From: Eucommia ulmoides
Lineage: Eukaryota > Streptophyta > Magnoliopsida > Garryales > Eucommiaceae
DNA length: 64,000 nucleotides
Assembly (NCBI GenBank): GCA_016647705.1
Contig: CM028338.1
Span: forward strand, 20,605,577 to 20,669,576
Direction of reading: 5' to 3'
Shown: positions 44,964 through 55,089 of the stretch, piece after piece
Numbering within the stretch: position 1 is the first letter of the stretch
Layout: every line of letters begins with the position of its first letter
Program-made: the position numbers and the translations under genes
The notes under the pieces: generated by a model
What the model saw: only the letters and a program-made list of their open reading frames with translations
Databases searched by the model: none
Told to the model about the DNA's origin: nothing

Positions 44964-45112
44964 TGTTTCCCAGCTATTCCATTGTCAATCACTTTTTTTA
45001 TTGTTTCGACCCACAAACCAATAACACATTTGTGTCTCGCCATGTTAAATTTGAAAAAAATAATATTTTCTTTTAAAACAAATTCTCATATGTCTTCTTG
45101 GGTTAACCCTAT
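44964..45112 (+). pseudogene. CopP integrase end
   Basis: After Ath2 the CopP frame continues PSYSIVNHFFYCFDPQTNNT and FVSRHVKFEKN, the end of the integrase core region before the linker (family: CFDPxTxKxFVSRHVxFDE). It runs to SSWVNP and is cut by the insertion at 45113. Confidence 0.85.
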
Positions 45113-47883
45113 TGATGACCCAAGAATTACCCAAGAGGGGGGTGAATTGGGTTTGACAAATTTTTCTTAATCGTTTCTACTCAATTTAGCTAAGTGTTTA
45201 TGTGATAGTGTTAAGTGCAGAGCTGATATTCAGTCAAACCAATAATCACAAACACAAATATAAACAAAAAAGTAAATAGTAGAGTTAGAGAGATTGACAC
45301 CGGTATTTGTAGTAGTTCAACAAAAACTCTTTGCCTAGTCTACTCCCCCGAGCTCCTTCGGAGATTTCACTATCTTTGATCTTCTTTCGGGTAAAGATCA
45401 AATCTTCTATAGTCACCGCTTCAGAAGTTCGTATCTCAAGACTTTACAATCTAGAGTGAATATATTCCACTCACAAATCTCTCCTTTTGATCAAAACTCT
45501 TACTCAAGATTTACAATCAAATTCTCATTGTCTCACAAAATAGACCTTCAACACTCACAAGATAAAGAACTTAAGAATCTATGTGTGTGAATCTATAATA
45601 CAACAATCACTCAAGAATAATCAAGAAAGTGTGAAGGTGATGTTGCACAAAATTTTGCTTGGAAGCTTTTGTAGTATATTTCTTTGAAGCTCTTTGGTGT
45701 GATTGATCTTTGTAACTCAATTGGTTAATTGATTCTTCCAGCAATCGTTTCTCCTTTTATATATGTAGAAAAGTATTGGGAATATTTCACAATTAAATTT
45801 TAGAGAGGATATGATCGTTGGAATGTGATCTCTTCAAGTGTCAAGACATAGGTGTCTTTCCACTTTCAATTCTCTGCAGATTTGTCAAGAATCCAACCAC
45901 TTTTTTCAATACCATAAATGCTAATCATATCTTATTAATTGTATAGGACCCATTCATGATGGTAGTGTAAAAATATAGCAAAGTATTCAGATATTCAAAA
46001 TGTATGTAGAGAGTATGGTTGGTCATTATTGTATTTAGACAAATCTTGATGGAGGTCTTTAAAAGTAGGTATGGATCATTAAAAGCATGGCTCCTCCAAT
46101 TTGAAATGTGATCAAGATATTAAAAAGTATGTTTTGCATGGGATAAGATATGGTAGACCATAACTAGCCAACTCTACCATAAAGTAGGTATGCATTTAAT
46201 ACTCCATCTACTTGTACATGTTGGTCAAGTTCATATATCTCATGTGTATAATATTAGGACCATAAATTTATACATCAAATACATGATGTATAATGATATT
46301 TATACATCAATACAACATACTTTGTCATTTAGAAAGATTCCAAACAAGTTCCAACACTTAATCACATTTTGCATGAAAAAACAGAATTTTCAGAGTAGTT
46401 CAACCAATTTGTCAATTAAACATGGATATAATATTAAACATATCAATTAATCATGAATATATCATATAGACACATTAAAATAATATATCATAACATGAAT
46501 TAAACATTTCGAACAAGATTTGATATATAAATCCAATTTTTAGTTCATGACAAAGGCTGGAAAATGAGTTCTTAAGAGATTCAAAATGTTTTGATCAATT
46601 CTCTTTAATTCAGTGTTGTTTTGATCAAATTGAATGATGATTAAGATGTTAAACATTCAATATAATATTTAAGAACCATCATACAGCACATAGAACAAGC
46701 AAAGATCACCAAAATGTCAAGCCGAAAACAGAGCAGGAGAGAAAAAAGCTATTGACTTTTTAACAAATGACTAATCTTTTATAGGAATAATATATCCAAA
46801 GTAGGTCTACTATGCACAGAAATAAAATATATTGTGTTAGGGTTTCATATAAAAAAGAATCACTTCAGTTGGACTCTAAATGAGTGAGATCTAATCAAAT
46901 GAATGAACAAATGTCTAGATAGGATTTTCTGCAAAACAAAATAGTTAATGACTTCTAGAAAATTGTTGAAATTTGAATAGCTAAAACAACTTAAATCGAT
47001 ATGAAATTTATATGATTTTAAAAATATTTGAATTAACTTTTCAACCATATAAGATTAATCAGATTTGGACAAGTAATAAGAGAGATATGTTCAATTTACT
47101 ACCAAATGATAATTCTTTTTTTTTTTTTGGACACCAACAGTCAATTGCTACAATGATTTCGCCACAATTCTATTTTTTTTGCCCGTTCTTGGTTTTGTTC
47201 GATGTCTATGATTATTTTTTAGTCAAACACCTTAAAAACAGTATTTTAATGATGTTCAAAGTGTTTCAATGATCCAAATATACAATATACCTTATGATCA
47301 TATTGAAAACCTAAATTTTCAATTTTTTACATAGTTATGATCAAAATGTGAAATTTCCAATTGAGTAAGGTATAAACAATCTTATTGCATGAATCAAGAT
47401 ATAATAATGATAAGTACATATTCAAAACATTATATCAATGATATTTGAAGTGTTTCTATATTGAGATCATGCAATGTACTATATAATCATATTAAATTCA
47501 AGTTTAAGTATATTAAACACATTTGTTATCAAGATATGAATTTTTTAAATTTGCATGATATGATCAAACAAATAATATACATTGTGATATTTAGGTATAT
47601 TGGACATGTTAGAAACAAAATATAAAAAATATATGCACACTCGGTGTGTGTGTGCAATTTATGGAGTTTCGAATTCAATATCTTGAGTAATGTTATCTAA
47701 ATGAAAAATTATATTATTTAAATTATACTTTTCGACATAAATGCGTCTCTATAATGTATTTCCATAATGTGTGGATAATCTGTACTTAAAAATAATGTTA
47801 ATTCATTTAAAATGTCAAATGAGACATTATCGTCAAAATCACATTTTCTGAAGATCCTATGATTGAAATCGCTTAAGCTAACA
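45113..47883 (+). mobile_element. Unclassified 2.77-kb insert with LTR-like ends (probable solo LTR)
   Basis: It starts TGATGACCCAAGAATTACCC and ends CTTAAGCTAACA, with the exact 5-bp duplication CCTAT (45108-45112 and 47884-47888). Removal restores the CopP reading SSWVNP|IKTQNF. The TG...CA ends and 5-bp duplication indicate an LTR element. No coding remnant, primer site or internal LTR repeat was found, so it is most simply a long solo LTR. The start, CCCAAGAGGGGGGTGAATTG, resembles LTR starts I associate with copia elements. Orientation is a guess. Confidence 0.7.
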
Positions 47884-48365
47884 CCTATAAAAACCCAAAA
47901 CTTCGTCTCAAGTCTCTACCATCCTCCCCGAAATGACTCAACTATGCTCAATCAGCAGGCCCAACGTTCCCCAAGCCCAACAAACCCAAAGCCCACCCAT
48001 ACCAATCCAAACAAACTTACATCATCCTTACCAAAACAAAGTAGGCCCAACGAATCCCCCACACTCATTAACTCCTCACCCGGCCCACTAACCAACCGGC
48101 CCAACCCCACTAAATCACCAACTCTCATCACCTCCTCACCAAAGCCCCTACAAAGCCAACCCACTTATTCTCCTCCTTTCCATGACACAAATGACCACTA
48201 ATTCTTCCACTATCCATAATCATAGGCCACTTCAAATTAACAATCTCCACTGTCCACTACTCTACATAATTGCAAACCTACTTCCTTATCCACTCTCCAA
48301 GATAACCGATCGACCCTCTCTCCCAAGCAAACTAAAAGACCACGTGGGCCCCCAACTCTTCATTC
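47884..48365 (+). pseudogene. CopP Ser/Pro-rich linker, first part
   Basis: The frame reads IKTQNFVSSLYHPPRNDSTM and then many Pro, Ser, Thr and Asn residues (SPTNPKPTHTNPNKLTSSLP). Such a low-complexity linker lies between integrase and RT in copia polyproteins. Cut at 48366 by the hAT-like element. Confidence 0.7.
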
Positions 48366-49145
48366 TAGGTTTCAGTTGGGCGGGTCGGAGGATGGGGATT
48401 TTTTTGGCTGACCAGAATGTTTTTGGAGGGTATAATTCCGACCGACCCCGTAGCCGACGGGATTGGCCACCGTCGGGTTTTGGGATGTTCGGGTTTCAGT
48501 CAGTATCGGTCGGATTTCAGGTGAGTAATGAAAAAGAAAACTCTAACACTAACAGATTCTTAGAAACACATTCAACAACAATGGCAACAACAAGAAGCTT
48601 ACAGATTGTGATTTGCGACGAATAACAAAAAAGGCGACGAACAACGTCGACGGCAACGAGCAACATCCATGGCAAAGAACAACAACGACAACGAACAACA
48701 ACAACCGCAACGAACAACATCCACGGCAATGACCAACATTGACAGTGACGAAGAACATTGACGGTGATGAACAATCAACATTAAGGTTATAATTTTGAGA
48801 TCAAGAGATGATGAGATTTTGAGATCTGAAGTGATGAAAGAATGAAAAATGAGAGAGGTGGCGCATCGCAAATCGCAATGGGAAATTAGGATTATAATTT
48901 TCTATATATAGTGGGGTTTTTTGTAATAAACAATTGTCAGGGGGTGGGGAATGTAATATGAGCGCCTCTTTTTTTTAAGTCGGTCGGATTCGGGCAGGGC
49001 GGGCGGTGGGAGTAGTAAATCCGACCCTTTTCCTCTCTCTTGTCAGGCGGGCGAGTCGGGTAAAAAACAAAAAAAAAAATAGAAGCTAAATCCGACCGAA
49101 CCCGAGGCGGGTCGGGCAAGGCGGCGGGTTTTTCTTTCACCCCTA
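48366..49145. mobile_element. Non-autonomous hAT-like element
   Basis: A 780-bp insert with an exact 8-bp target duplication CTTCATTC (48358-48365 and 49146-49153), the size made by hAT transposases. Ends are TAGG... and ...CACCCCTA. Near both ends GGCGGGTCGG-type motifs recur (48377, 48968-49110), which may be subterminal transposase-binding repeats. The interior has a CAACGACAACGAACAACA-like low-complexity stretch (48625-48770) and no transposase. The terminal inverted repeats are short and degenerate. Confidence 0.65.
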
Positions 49146-49835
49146 CTTCATTCTACTCCCATCAACCACACATCCGCTCCCTCTACCCAACTAAATATTA
49201 ACCGGCCCACTACTTCCTCCACTCTCAATGATACTCAACCCAACCACTCTACCACACTCTATGATATTAAACGTGGGGCCCACAATTTCCCATAATTCTA
49301 CAACTCTCCATAACGCATCACCATATCACCAACCATGCAAGTCATTTTTTCTCCCACACTCACTAATCTTAACTGTGGGCCATTCACTCTCCATGCTTCA
49401 CCGGCTATCAACAACTACTCACCAATTCTGCGAAATATGCGGCCCAACTCCTCTCTCCCTCTAAATGATCTTACACGTCCGGGAGAGTGTACTTCGCCAA
49501 CTGCATCTGCTAAACTGTCAGTTCCCAATCCATACTCCAACCCTCCTACACTCTCGGCGCCCCCATCCACCCTATCCACCGATCACTCAACCACTAACAC
49601 AAAGTCGGCTACCTCAATAGTTCCTATCTCCACTACTCATGTACCACGGAATGTGTCCACCTCTCTTCCGGATCCAAATCACTCCTCTATACCCTCATCT
49701 CCAATCCAACAAGCCACCTCTTCTCTCATCATCACTCAGTCTCACCACAATATATTCAAACTTAAAAAAAAAAAAATTGACCTCAACACCTCTCTCTCCT
49801 TTTCTACCCAATCATTTCTGAGCCTACTCCTTTAC
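49146..49835 (+). pseudogene. CopP Ser/Pro-rich linker, second part
   Basis: Pro/Ser/Thr-rich frames (SPTASAKLSVPNPYSNPPTL, VPRNVSTSLPDPNHSSIPSS) lead to a region with SLIITQSHHNIFKLKKK, the end of the linker just before RT (family: HxMxTRSxxxIxKPxxK). Confidence 0.7.
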
Positions 49836-51363
49836 CCAAGCCCAGAAACTGAAACCGTGGCGGCAGGCTATGTGCGAAGAGTATGTTGCTCTTCACAACA
49901 ACTCCACGTAGTCTCTTGTTCTCTTTCTCTCCTACACAAAATATTATTGGAAGTAAGTGTGTGTATTAAATCAAACAAAATCCAGATAGTTCTATTGCTC
50001 GTTACAAGGCTCGTCTTGTTGCTAAAGACTTTCATAAACGGTCTGGAGTTGATTTCACTGAACATTTAGTCCGATTGTTAAACCAGCCATAATTCGTCTT
50101 GTTCTTAGCATTTTCGTCTCTCGAGGATGGTCCTTATGTCAATTGGATGTGAACAATGCCTTTTTGCAAGCCCGACTGTGTGAAGATGTCTTTATGCAGC
50201 AACCTCAAGGGTTTGTGAATCCTCAGTTTCCAAACTATGTGTGTAAGCTCAACAGAGCCATTTATGGCCTTTGCCAAACCCCTCGTGCATGGTGCAATGA
50301 GCTGCGATCTTTTCTCACTCTCAAAGGCTTCTGTAATTCTCGCTATGATACTTCTATATTTGTCAGCTGCACATTTACTGTTAGACTCTATCTTCTCGTA
50401 TACGTGGATGACATAATTATAACGGGCAATAGTGAGGTGGCTATTCAAGAGTTTATTGCTACTCTCTCCCGCCAATTCTCTCTCAAAGACTTAGGCTCCT
50501 TGAGTTATTTTCTAAGTGTTGAAGCTACTCATACATCTTCTGGTCTTCATCTCTCACAGCAAAAGTGAATTACTAATCTTCTCGATAAAACAAAAATGCA
50601 TGAGGCTAAACTCGTCAATACCCCCATTGACTTCGACCGAGTCTCTCATGCTTCATGATGAGTTCCCATATCACAATGTCATGGAGTATTGACAAGTTCT
50701 TGCATCTCTATAATACATGTCTCTTACTCGTCCTAATGTATCTTTTGCAGTTAATAACCTATCTCAGTTTATGCATCGGCCGTCTACCAATCATTGGAAT
50801 GTAGTCAAACAAATTCTTCGTTATCTTAAGGGTACACTACACTTTGGCTTGTTTCTTCGACGTCACTCGTCTTTGTCTCTTTATGTCTTCACCGATGCTG
50901 ATTATGCTCGCAACAAGGACAAATATTCATTTATATCTGCCTGTGTAATCTTTCTCGGTCCTAATCTCATCAGCTGGATCTCTAAGAAAGAACTGACTGT
51001 TGCTCGGTCCACTACGAAAGTTGAGTATCGAGCCATAGCTTCGACTACTGCTGAAGTTAACTAGCTATATTACCTACTCCAAGAGCTTAGTTTCTCTCTT
51101 CGCATTACTCCAACCATCTACTACAATAATGTTGACGTAATTTATGTTTGTGCTAATCCGGTCTTCCATTCCAGAATGAAGTATGTTGCTATTGATTTTC
51201 ACTTTGTTCGAGATCAAATCTTCAAAAAACAACTTTGAGCCACACATGTACATACTTTGGATCAATTGGCCAACTCTCTCACCAAGCCACTAGACCGAGC
51301 CTAATTTCAATCTCACTGTTCCAAGCTTAGCATTCTTCTAAATGGCTTGCACTTGCAGGGGCA
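49836..51363 (+). pseudogene. CopP reverse transcriptase and RNase H
   Basis: The reading, with frame changes before 50100, has ARYKARLVAKDFHKRSGVDF, then QLDVNNAFLQARLCEDVFMQ with the first RT Asp, FPNYVCKLNRAIYGLCQTPR, YVDDIIITGNSEVAIQEFIA with YVDD intact at 50401, and LKDLGSLSYFLSVEATHTSS (to 50568). After a stop-ridden stretch come SLTRPNVSFAVNNLSQFMHR, ILRYLKGTLHFGLF, FTDADYARNKDKYSFISACV, SWISKKELTVARSTTKVEYR (RNase H) and DQLANSLTKPLDR near 51290. The central RT (50143-50568) is one uninterrupted frame. A short purine run, GCAGGGGCA, precedes the 3' LTR. Confidence 0.9.
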
Positions 51364-51477
51364 TGATACAATGTGATCCTAGTCCATGTCACAATCTCCA
51401 CAACTTCCGCATGCAACCCATACTCCAACTCTCCACAGTGATCACATTCGACTCACGTCTCCTATTTTGTAGTTTTA

Positions 51478-52189
51478 GGTTGTGTTTGGGTAAAGGATTT
51501 GTAGGGAGAATTTAATTTGTTTAGAGGATTTTAAAATCATCTTTTGACAAATTCTTTGTTTGAGTTTTAGGAGGGAGAGAATTATAAAATCCTTTAAACT
51601 TAAAAAAATGGTAAAAGAAGGGATTTTGAAATCCTTTTGAAATAGACCGACTTTAACAAATCATTCTTGCTCATCAATCATCTTCGTCGCGTCTTCGTTC
51701 ATTGATCATCGTTGCCATCTTCTTTGTTTGTTTTCGTCTATGCCGTCTTCTTTGTTGATCGTCTTCACCATCTTCGTCGTCGTCGTTCATCTTCGTCGTC
51801 ACTGTCTTCTTCGTCGATCGTCTTCTTCGTCTTCGTCGTTTTCGTCGTCGTCCCAGCTTCATCTTCGCCGTTGCCTTCATCGATCGTTCCTTCGTCTTCA
51901 TGTAAGGGTTTAGGGTTCAATTTCGTGGGGTATTGTTAATTAGGGTTCTCAATTTAGGGTTCCGATTTCGTGGTTCTCAATTTTTGATTAGGGTTCCAAT
52001 TTCATGGGGTATCCCGATTTCTGATTTCGATTCCTGTTTTCATTTTCGTTATGGTGTTCATAGTTCATCCAATTGAGGTGATGTTTGGTTTTTGTTCTAT
52101 CCAAATAAGGAATTTGTTAAATGATGGGATTTCAAAATCTAAAATTTCGAAATTCCATCATTTAACAAATTCTTCCCCCAAACGCAACC
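51478..52189. mobile_element. PIF/Harbinger-like miniature element
   Basis: The ends GGTTGTGTTTGGG and, inverted, GGTTGCGTTTGGG form a terminal inverted repeat, flanked by TTA on both sides (51475-51477 and 52190-52192), the target duplication of PIF/Harbinger/Tourist elements. Further inward, TTTGACAAATTC and its inverted partner GAATTTGTTAAATG also pair. The interior (51665-51900) is a TCG/TTC-rich Ser-coding stretch, followed by TCTTCATGTAAGGGTTTAGGG and repeated TAGGGTTC blocks. No transposase is present. Confidence 0.75.
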
Positions 52190-52217
52190 TTAGTTTTTAT
52201 ACATTATTATACTTTTA

Positions 52218-52266
52218 GATTTTGAAATCAATCATTTAACAAATCCCTCGCTCATACGCAACGTCA
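52218..52266. repeat. Truncated second copy of the PIF-like element end
   Basis: ATTTTGAAATCAATCATTTA then ACAAATCCCTCG...ACGCAACG resembles the right end of the element at 51478-52189. It is followed by a duplicated piece of LTR (TTATTATACTTT), so a second insertion or a gene-conversion event is likely. Confidence 0.5.
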
Positions 52267-52367
52267 GTGGTTATTATACTTTACTTGTTAATAGCATTTC
52301 AATATACACTGTAAGATAAATTGTTTGAAAACTTTGAGGAATAAAGTAAGCCATTTTTCTACTGTCA

Positions 52368-52777
52368 GGATATCCCGCAACGTGCGGCTATACAAAACAG
52401 GTGCTGGACGACAGCCTTGGTTCGCGAAGAAAGCTGGAGGTGATTCGCAAAACTAGGGTTCGCGAAGCTGCTGAAGTTAGTTCGCGAAACGAGGCGGAAC
52501 ACGATCTTGTTCGCGAAGTTGTCAAGTTGCTGAAGTTGGGTCGCGAAACGAGGTTGAACCCGATTTGGTTCGCGAAGGTTGCAGCCTGTGGTGGCTGGTA
52601 GCGTTGCAGCGAGGTTCGCGACCTGACGAGGGTGGCGGTGGGTTAGGGGCTCGCGAGATCTTGCGGCGGCGGCTTCGGTTTCGATAGGTTGGGTTGCGAT
52701 CGGACAGTGGCTGTGCGAAGGTGGTGCGAAGAAGGTGCAGCGGCGGCTGGTCTGGGTTTGGGTGGGAAATTTTGTTT
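52368..52777 (-). other. CopM leader with TTCGCGAA palindromes
   Basis: GC-rich leader between the CopM primer site and CopP. On either strand it holds about five TTCGCGAA palindromes (52419, 52450, 52480, 52509, 52569) and several TCGCGA variants up to 52650. Part of it is an open minus frame (52881-52522) rich in Pro, Arg and Ser, but it starts inside the LTR and is not a known protein. Confidence 0.6.
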
Positions 52778-52791
52778 GGCTCTTGATACCA
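52778..52791 (-). promoter_or_regulatory. CopM primer binding site
   Basis: Minus-strand TGGTATCAAGAGCC, the initiator tRNA-Met complement with one extra base, three bases after the LTR end. Confidence 0.85.
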
Positions 52792-52794
52792 AAT

Positions 52795-52917
52795 TGGAAA
52801 AGAGGAGAAGAAAATTATTTTGCCATATTGAACAATTACATATTTATACATAGTTTGAGAAGGTGGTTGGGCATGGAACAATAAATGGAACTAGTTGATA
52901 TGAATTATATTTCAACA
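52795..52917 (-). repeat. CopM 5' LTR
   Basis: A 123-bp LTR, TGTTGAAATATAATTCATAT ... CTCCTCTTTTCCA on the minus strand, matching 19579-19704. It borders the DML reading DKLSSATDS directly. Confidence 0.85.
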
Positions 52918-53385
52918 ATGACAAATTGTCTTCTGCCACTGATTCAACTCCATCACCATCAGAGAAGCTGACTTCAAGTGAAAGGCGTAATAATAGCGCA
53001 GACTTGTACGAGAAACCCAAAAAGAGACCCAAAGAGAAAAAGTGTAGACCCAAAGTGGTAGTTGAGGGCACACAGAGAAAGTCTCCCAAAAGCCTTCAAC
53101 TCCGAAGCCTGTTACCCCAAAGCATGCTACTAAAGCATAAAGTACTCAAGGGACGAGAAATTATATTAGGAAGCACATCCTTAAAAACACGGCGAATTCC
53201 TTTAATGGGCAAGTGGTTTATATAAATTTTGAACATTCTTCAAAAACAGTCAAGCGGTCTCTGAATTTTCGGTTACGAAACTAGCTGGGAGATGATAATG
53301 ACACAGAAATTGTTGAACATACTTAATCTGCCAAGGTGAGTACATCTGATAAAGAGAGAGCCTAGTCCTAGAGTGTCAACAAATT
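52918..53385 (+). pseudogene. DML central exon, right part
   Basis: The reading DKLSSATDSTPSPSEKLTSS is followed by KPKKRPKEKKCRPKVVVEGT (about 53010-53070), a conserved basic block of DEMETER-family proteins. Near 53085 the frame shifts, and the reading becomes KPSTPKPVTPKHATKA-stop-STQGTRNYIRKHILKN, then EHSSKTVKRSLNFRL (53231-53275), the RSLNF block, with another stop. The Lys-rich part binds DNA non-specifically in this family. Two frame changes and two or more stops are visible. Confidence 0.8.
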
Positions 53386-54232
53386 CCTCTAATGATGCTG
53401 ATGCCCAAGGGCAACCTTCTTCTAAAAATTTAGGAATATCACGTTGGAGAGATGTAAATTCCAATTAAGAAAACCTAAAAAATATGCAAAATTTGGGAAA
53501 AAAAAATGATCATCAATCTCAACATCACACTATGCATATCAACAAACCTTCATGTAAGCGGAATTTTACAGTTGCGTACTTATGCTTCTTTTTCTTTGTT
53601 CGTTTCTTTTAGAACGGAGGAACTAATGCTTGAAAATTTGGCAGACATGGCATCTAATGTATCTAATGTCAGCCACCTTGAGGATTGTACTCAGCCTAGT
53701 TACATGTCACTGGTAGGAAGAGGAGATTGTATTTACTAGAATAATTGTCGGTACATAAGACAACTGTTGCGTGTCTATCTAAGAACATTCCAAAGGGATC
53801 AAAGTCAGAAAAATAGCAAAAAATTAGGACCGAACTTTCCAGACATATTTAAGAAAGTAGAACAAGGAGACAGTAGACAACGAGGCTTGAGGCTAACAAT
53901 TATTCTGGTAAACACAATCTCCTCTTCCTACTAGTGACATGTAACTAGGCTGAGTACAATCCTCAGGGTGGCGGACATTAGATGTCATGCCTGCCAGGTT
54001 TTCAAGCGTTAGTTCCTCTGTTCTAAAAGAAACAAACAAAGAAAAGCGTAAGTACGCGACTGTAATACATGAAGCTTTGTTGATATGCATAGTCTGATGT
54101 TGAGATTGATGATAATTTTTTTTCCAATTTTGCATCATTTTTTAGGTTCTCCAAATTGGAATTTACCTCTCCAACATGATATTCCTAAATTTTTAGAAGA
54201 TGGTTGCCCTTGGACATCAGCATCATTAGAAA
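53386..54232 (+). repeat. Inverted duplication inside the DML pseudogene
   Basis: The left arm (53386-53755) and right arm (54232 back to 53894) are inverted copies of about 340-370 bp. They share GATGCCCAAGGGCAACC, CTAAAAATTTAGGAATATCA, ATCAATCTCAACATCA and GAGGAGATTGT. The loop (53756-53893) ends with a block (GGACCGAACTTTCCAGACAT) that recurs as a direct copy right after the right arm (54239). The translated arm includes EELMLENLADMASNVS and SYMSLVGRGDC. A transcript across it would fold into a long hairpin. Confidence 0.85.
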
Positions 54233-54690
54233 ATTAGGACCGAACTTTCCAGGCATGTTTAAGAAAAGTTGAACAAGGAGACAGAAGACAACCAGGCCTG
54301 ACGCTTTGTGGTCTACTGTACTTGGCATTAAATTGCTGAAAGAATGTAAAAGCAGTGACAGTCAAGCCTAGTAAATCTGAAATTGTAAAAAAAGTCACCT
54401 TAACAAGAAAGCAGAAAGTCGCTAGAAACTCTGAAGTGAACTGCAATTATGTTGACAGCTGCAATATCAACATGAGAAAGAAGTTTGCCAGAGTGATTTT
54501 ACCCATAGAAAAACAAATCAAGGCAGCAGTTAGTGATCCAAAATCTTTCAGTTGCATGCTGAATTTATACCTGATAGTACAAGTTAAGAAAAAAAGATTA
54601 AAGGGACTCAAGGGACTCACTCGGAGGCCCAATTACGCTGCCCTAACAGAATTTTCTAATAGAAAATCAATCAAGGGGAATAATTAATGA
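54233..54690 (+). pseudogene. DML middle segment
   Basis: An open frame from 54355 to 54687 reads VKPSKSEIVKKVTLTRKQKV, NYVDSCNINMRKKFARVILP and KKRLKGLKGLTRRPNYAALT. The Lys/Arg-rich end followed by ALTEF resembles the segment of DEMETER-family proteins ahead of the domain that starts GALVP. Similarity is weaker than in the flanking parts. Confidence 0.5.
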
Positions 54691-55089
54691 TTAAGAACTC
54701 TTTAAGTGCATTAAGGCTTTGCACCCACTTGTACAATTTAGAAAGAAGAGATCCAAGAGATTTGCCAAAAGGCATGAGATCCTTGAATCTAAAGCTTCCA
54801 TTGATCAACTTGCAGAGAATCAAAGTTTGGTGACAGGGAGAGAGAAATATTAGATCCTTCCTTGGGTGCAAGGCAAACTCTCTTGGAAAGCCATTGCAAG
54901 ATAACGTTGGCGCTATCCAGTCTTCCTTTTGGAAAGAAAAGAATTTTGTAATTGATATCCGAGGCTAAAAACTGCAGCATGGAGGTGCCTCACGTGCTCG
55001 GCAAGATGAGGAGGCTTTGCGTGGTATTGAAGGTAACTTGAATAAGATCATATTTTTATTCAAAGCAAATCTTCACCAAGGAGAGAACA
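54691..55089. other. Unassigned part of the DML pseudogene
   Basis: About 400 bp with short frames on both strands and no motif I can name. It may be decayed exon, intron or a small insertion. Confidence 0.4.

Larger units (their letters stand above)
32795..52367 (+). mobile_element. CopP: Ty1/copia element, plus strand, carrying five insertions
   Basis: The 5' LTR (32795-33025) and the 3' LTR (51364-52367, with a PIF-like element inside) share TGATA-AA-GTGATCCTAGTCCA, CATGCAACCCA-ACTCCAACTC, AATATACACTGTAAKATAAATT and the end CATTTTTCTA-TGTCA. Between them, on the plus strand, lie primer site, a deleted gag, protease-integrase, a Ser/Pro linker, RT and RNase H, separated by Ath3, Ath2, an LTR-like insert and a hAT-like element. 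Without the inserts CopP is about 4.9 kb. The flanks CTTGC (left) and GGATA (right) do not match, so no target duplication is visible. Confidence 0.85.
51364..52367 (+). repeat. CopP 3' LTR, interrupted
   Basis: Starts TGATACAATGTGATCC and ends TTCTACTGTCA. It is collinear with the 5' LTR but holds the PIF-like element at 51478-52189 and a short second piece of that element at about 52218-52266. Confidence 0.85.
19579..52917 (-). mobile_element. CopM: short-LTR Ty1/copia element, minus strand, interrupted three times
   Basis: The 5' LTR (52795-52917) and the 3' LTR (19579-19704) both start TGTTGAAATATAATTCATAT and share most of their ~125 bp. The 5' LTR is followed by a tRNA-Met type primer site TGGTATCAAGAGCC (52791 down to 52778). 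The 3' LTR is preceded by the purine tract CTTGAGGGGGAG. Between them, on the minus strand and in the right order, lie leader, gag, protease, integrase, RT and RNase H. All are decayed, and they are separated by a solo Sire LTR, the Ath5 LTR with Ath4 inside, and CopP. Without the insertions CopM would be roughly 5 kb, a normal copia size. It sits in a DML exon. Confidence 0.8.

Noticed and set aside
47012..47272. 86-codon frame in the LTR-like insert
   Set aside because: Phe-rich with no motif, in DNA with no other coding sign.
47952..48164. Gly/Leu/Val-rich minus frame
   Set aside because: It is the shadow of the Ser/Pro-rich CopP linker on the other strand.
51674..51939. Arg/Lys-rich (minus) and Ser-rich (plus) open frames
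   Set aside because: Both come from a TCG/TTC-rich low-complexity stretch inside a miniature transposon. Kept only as possible captured sequence.
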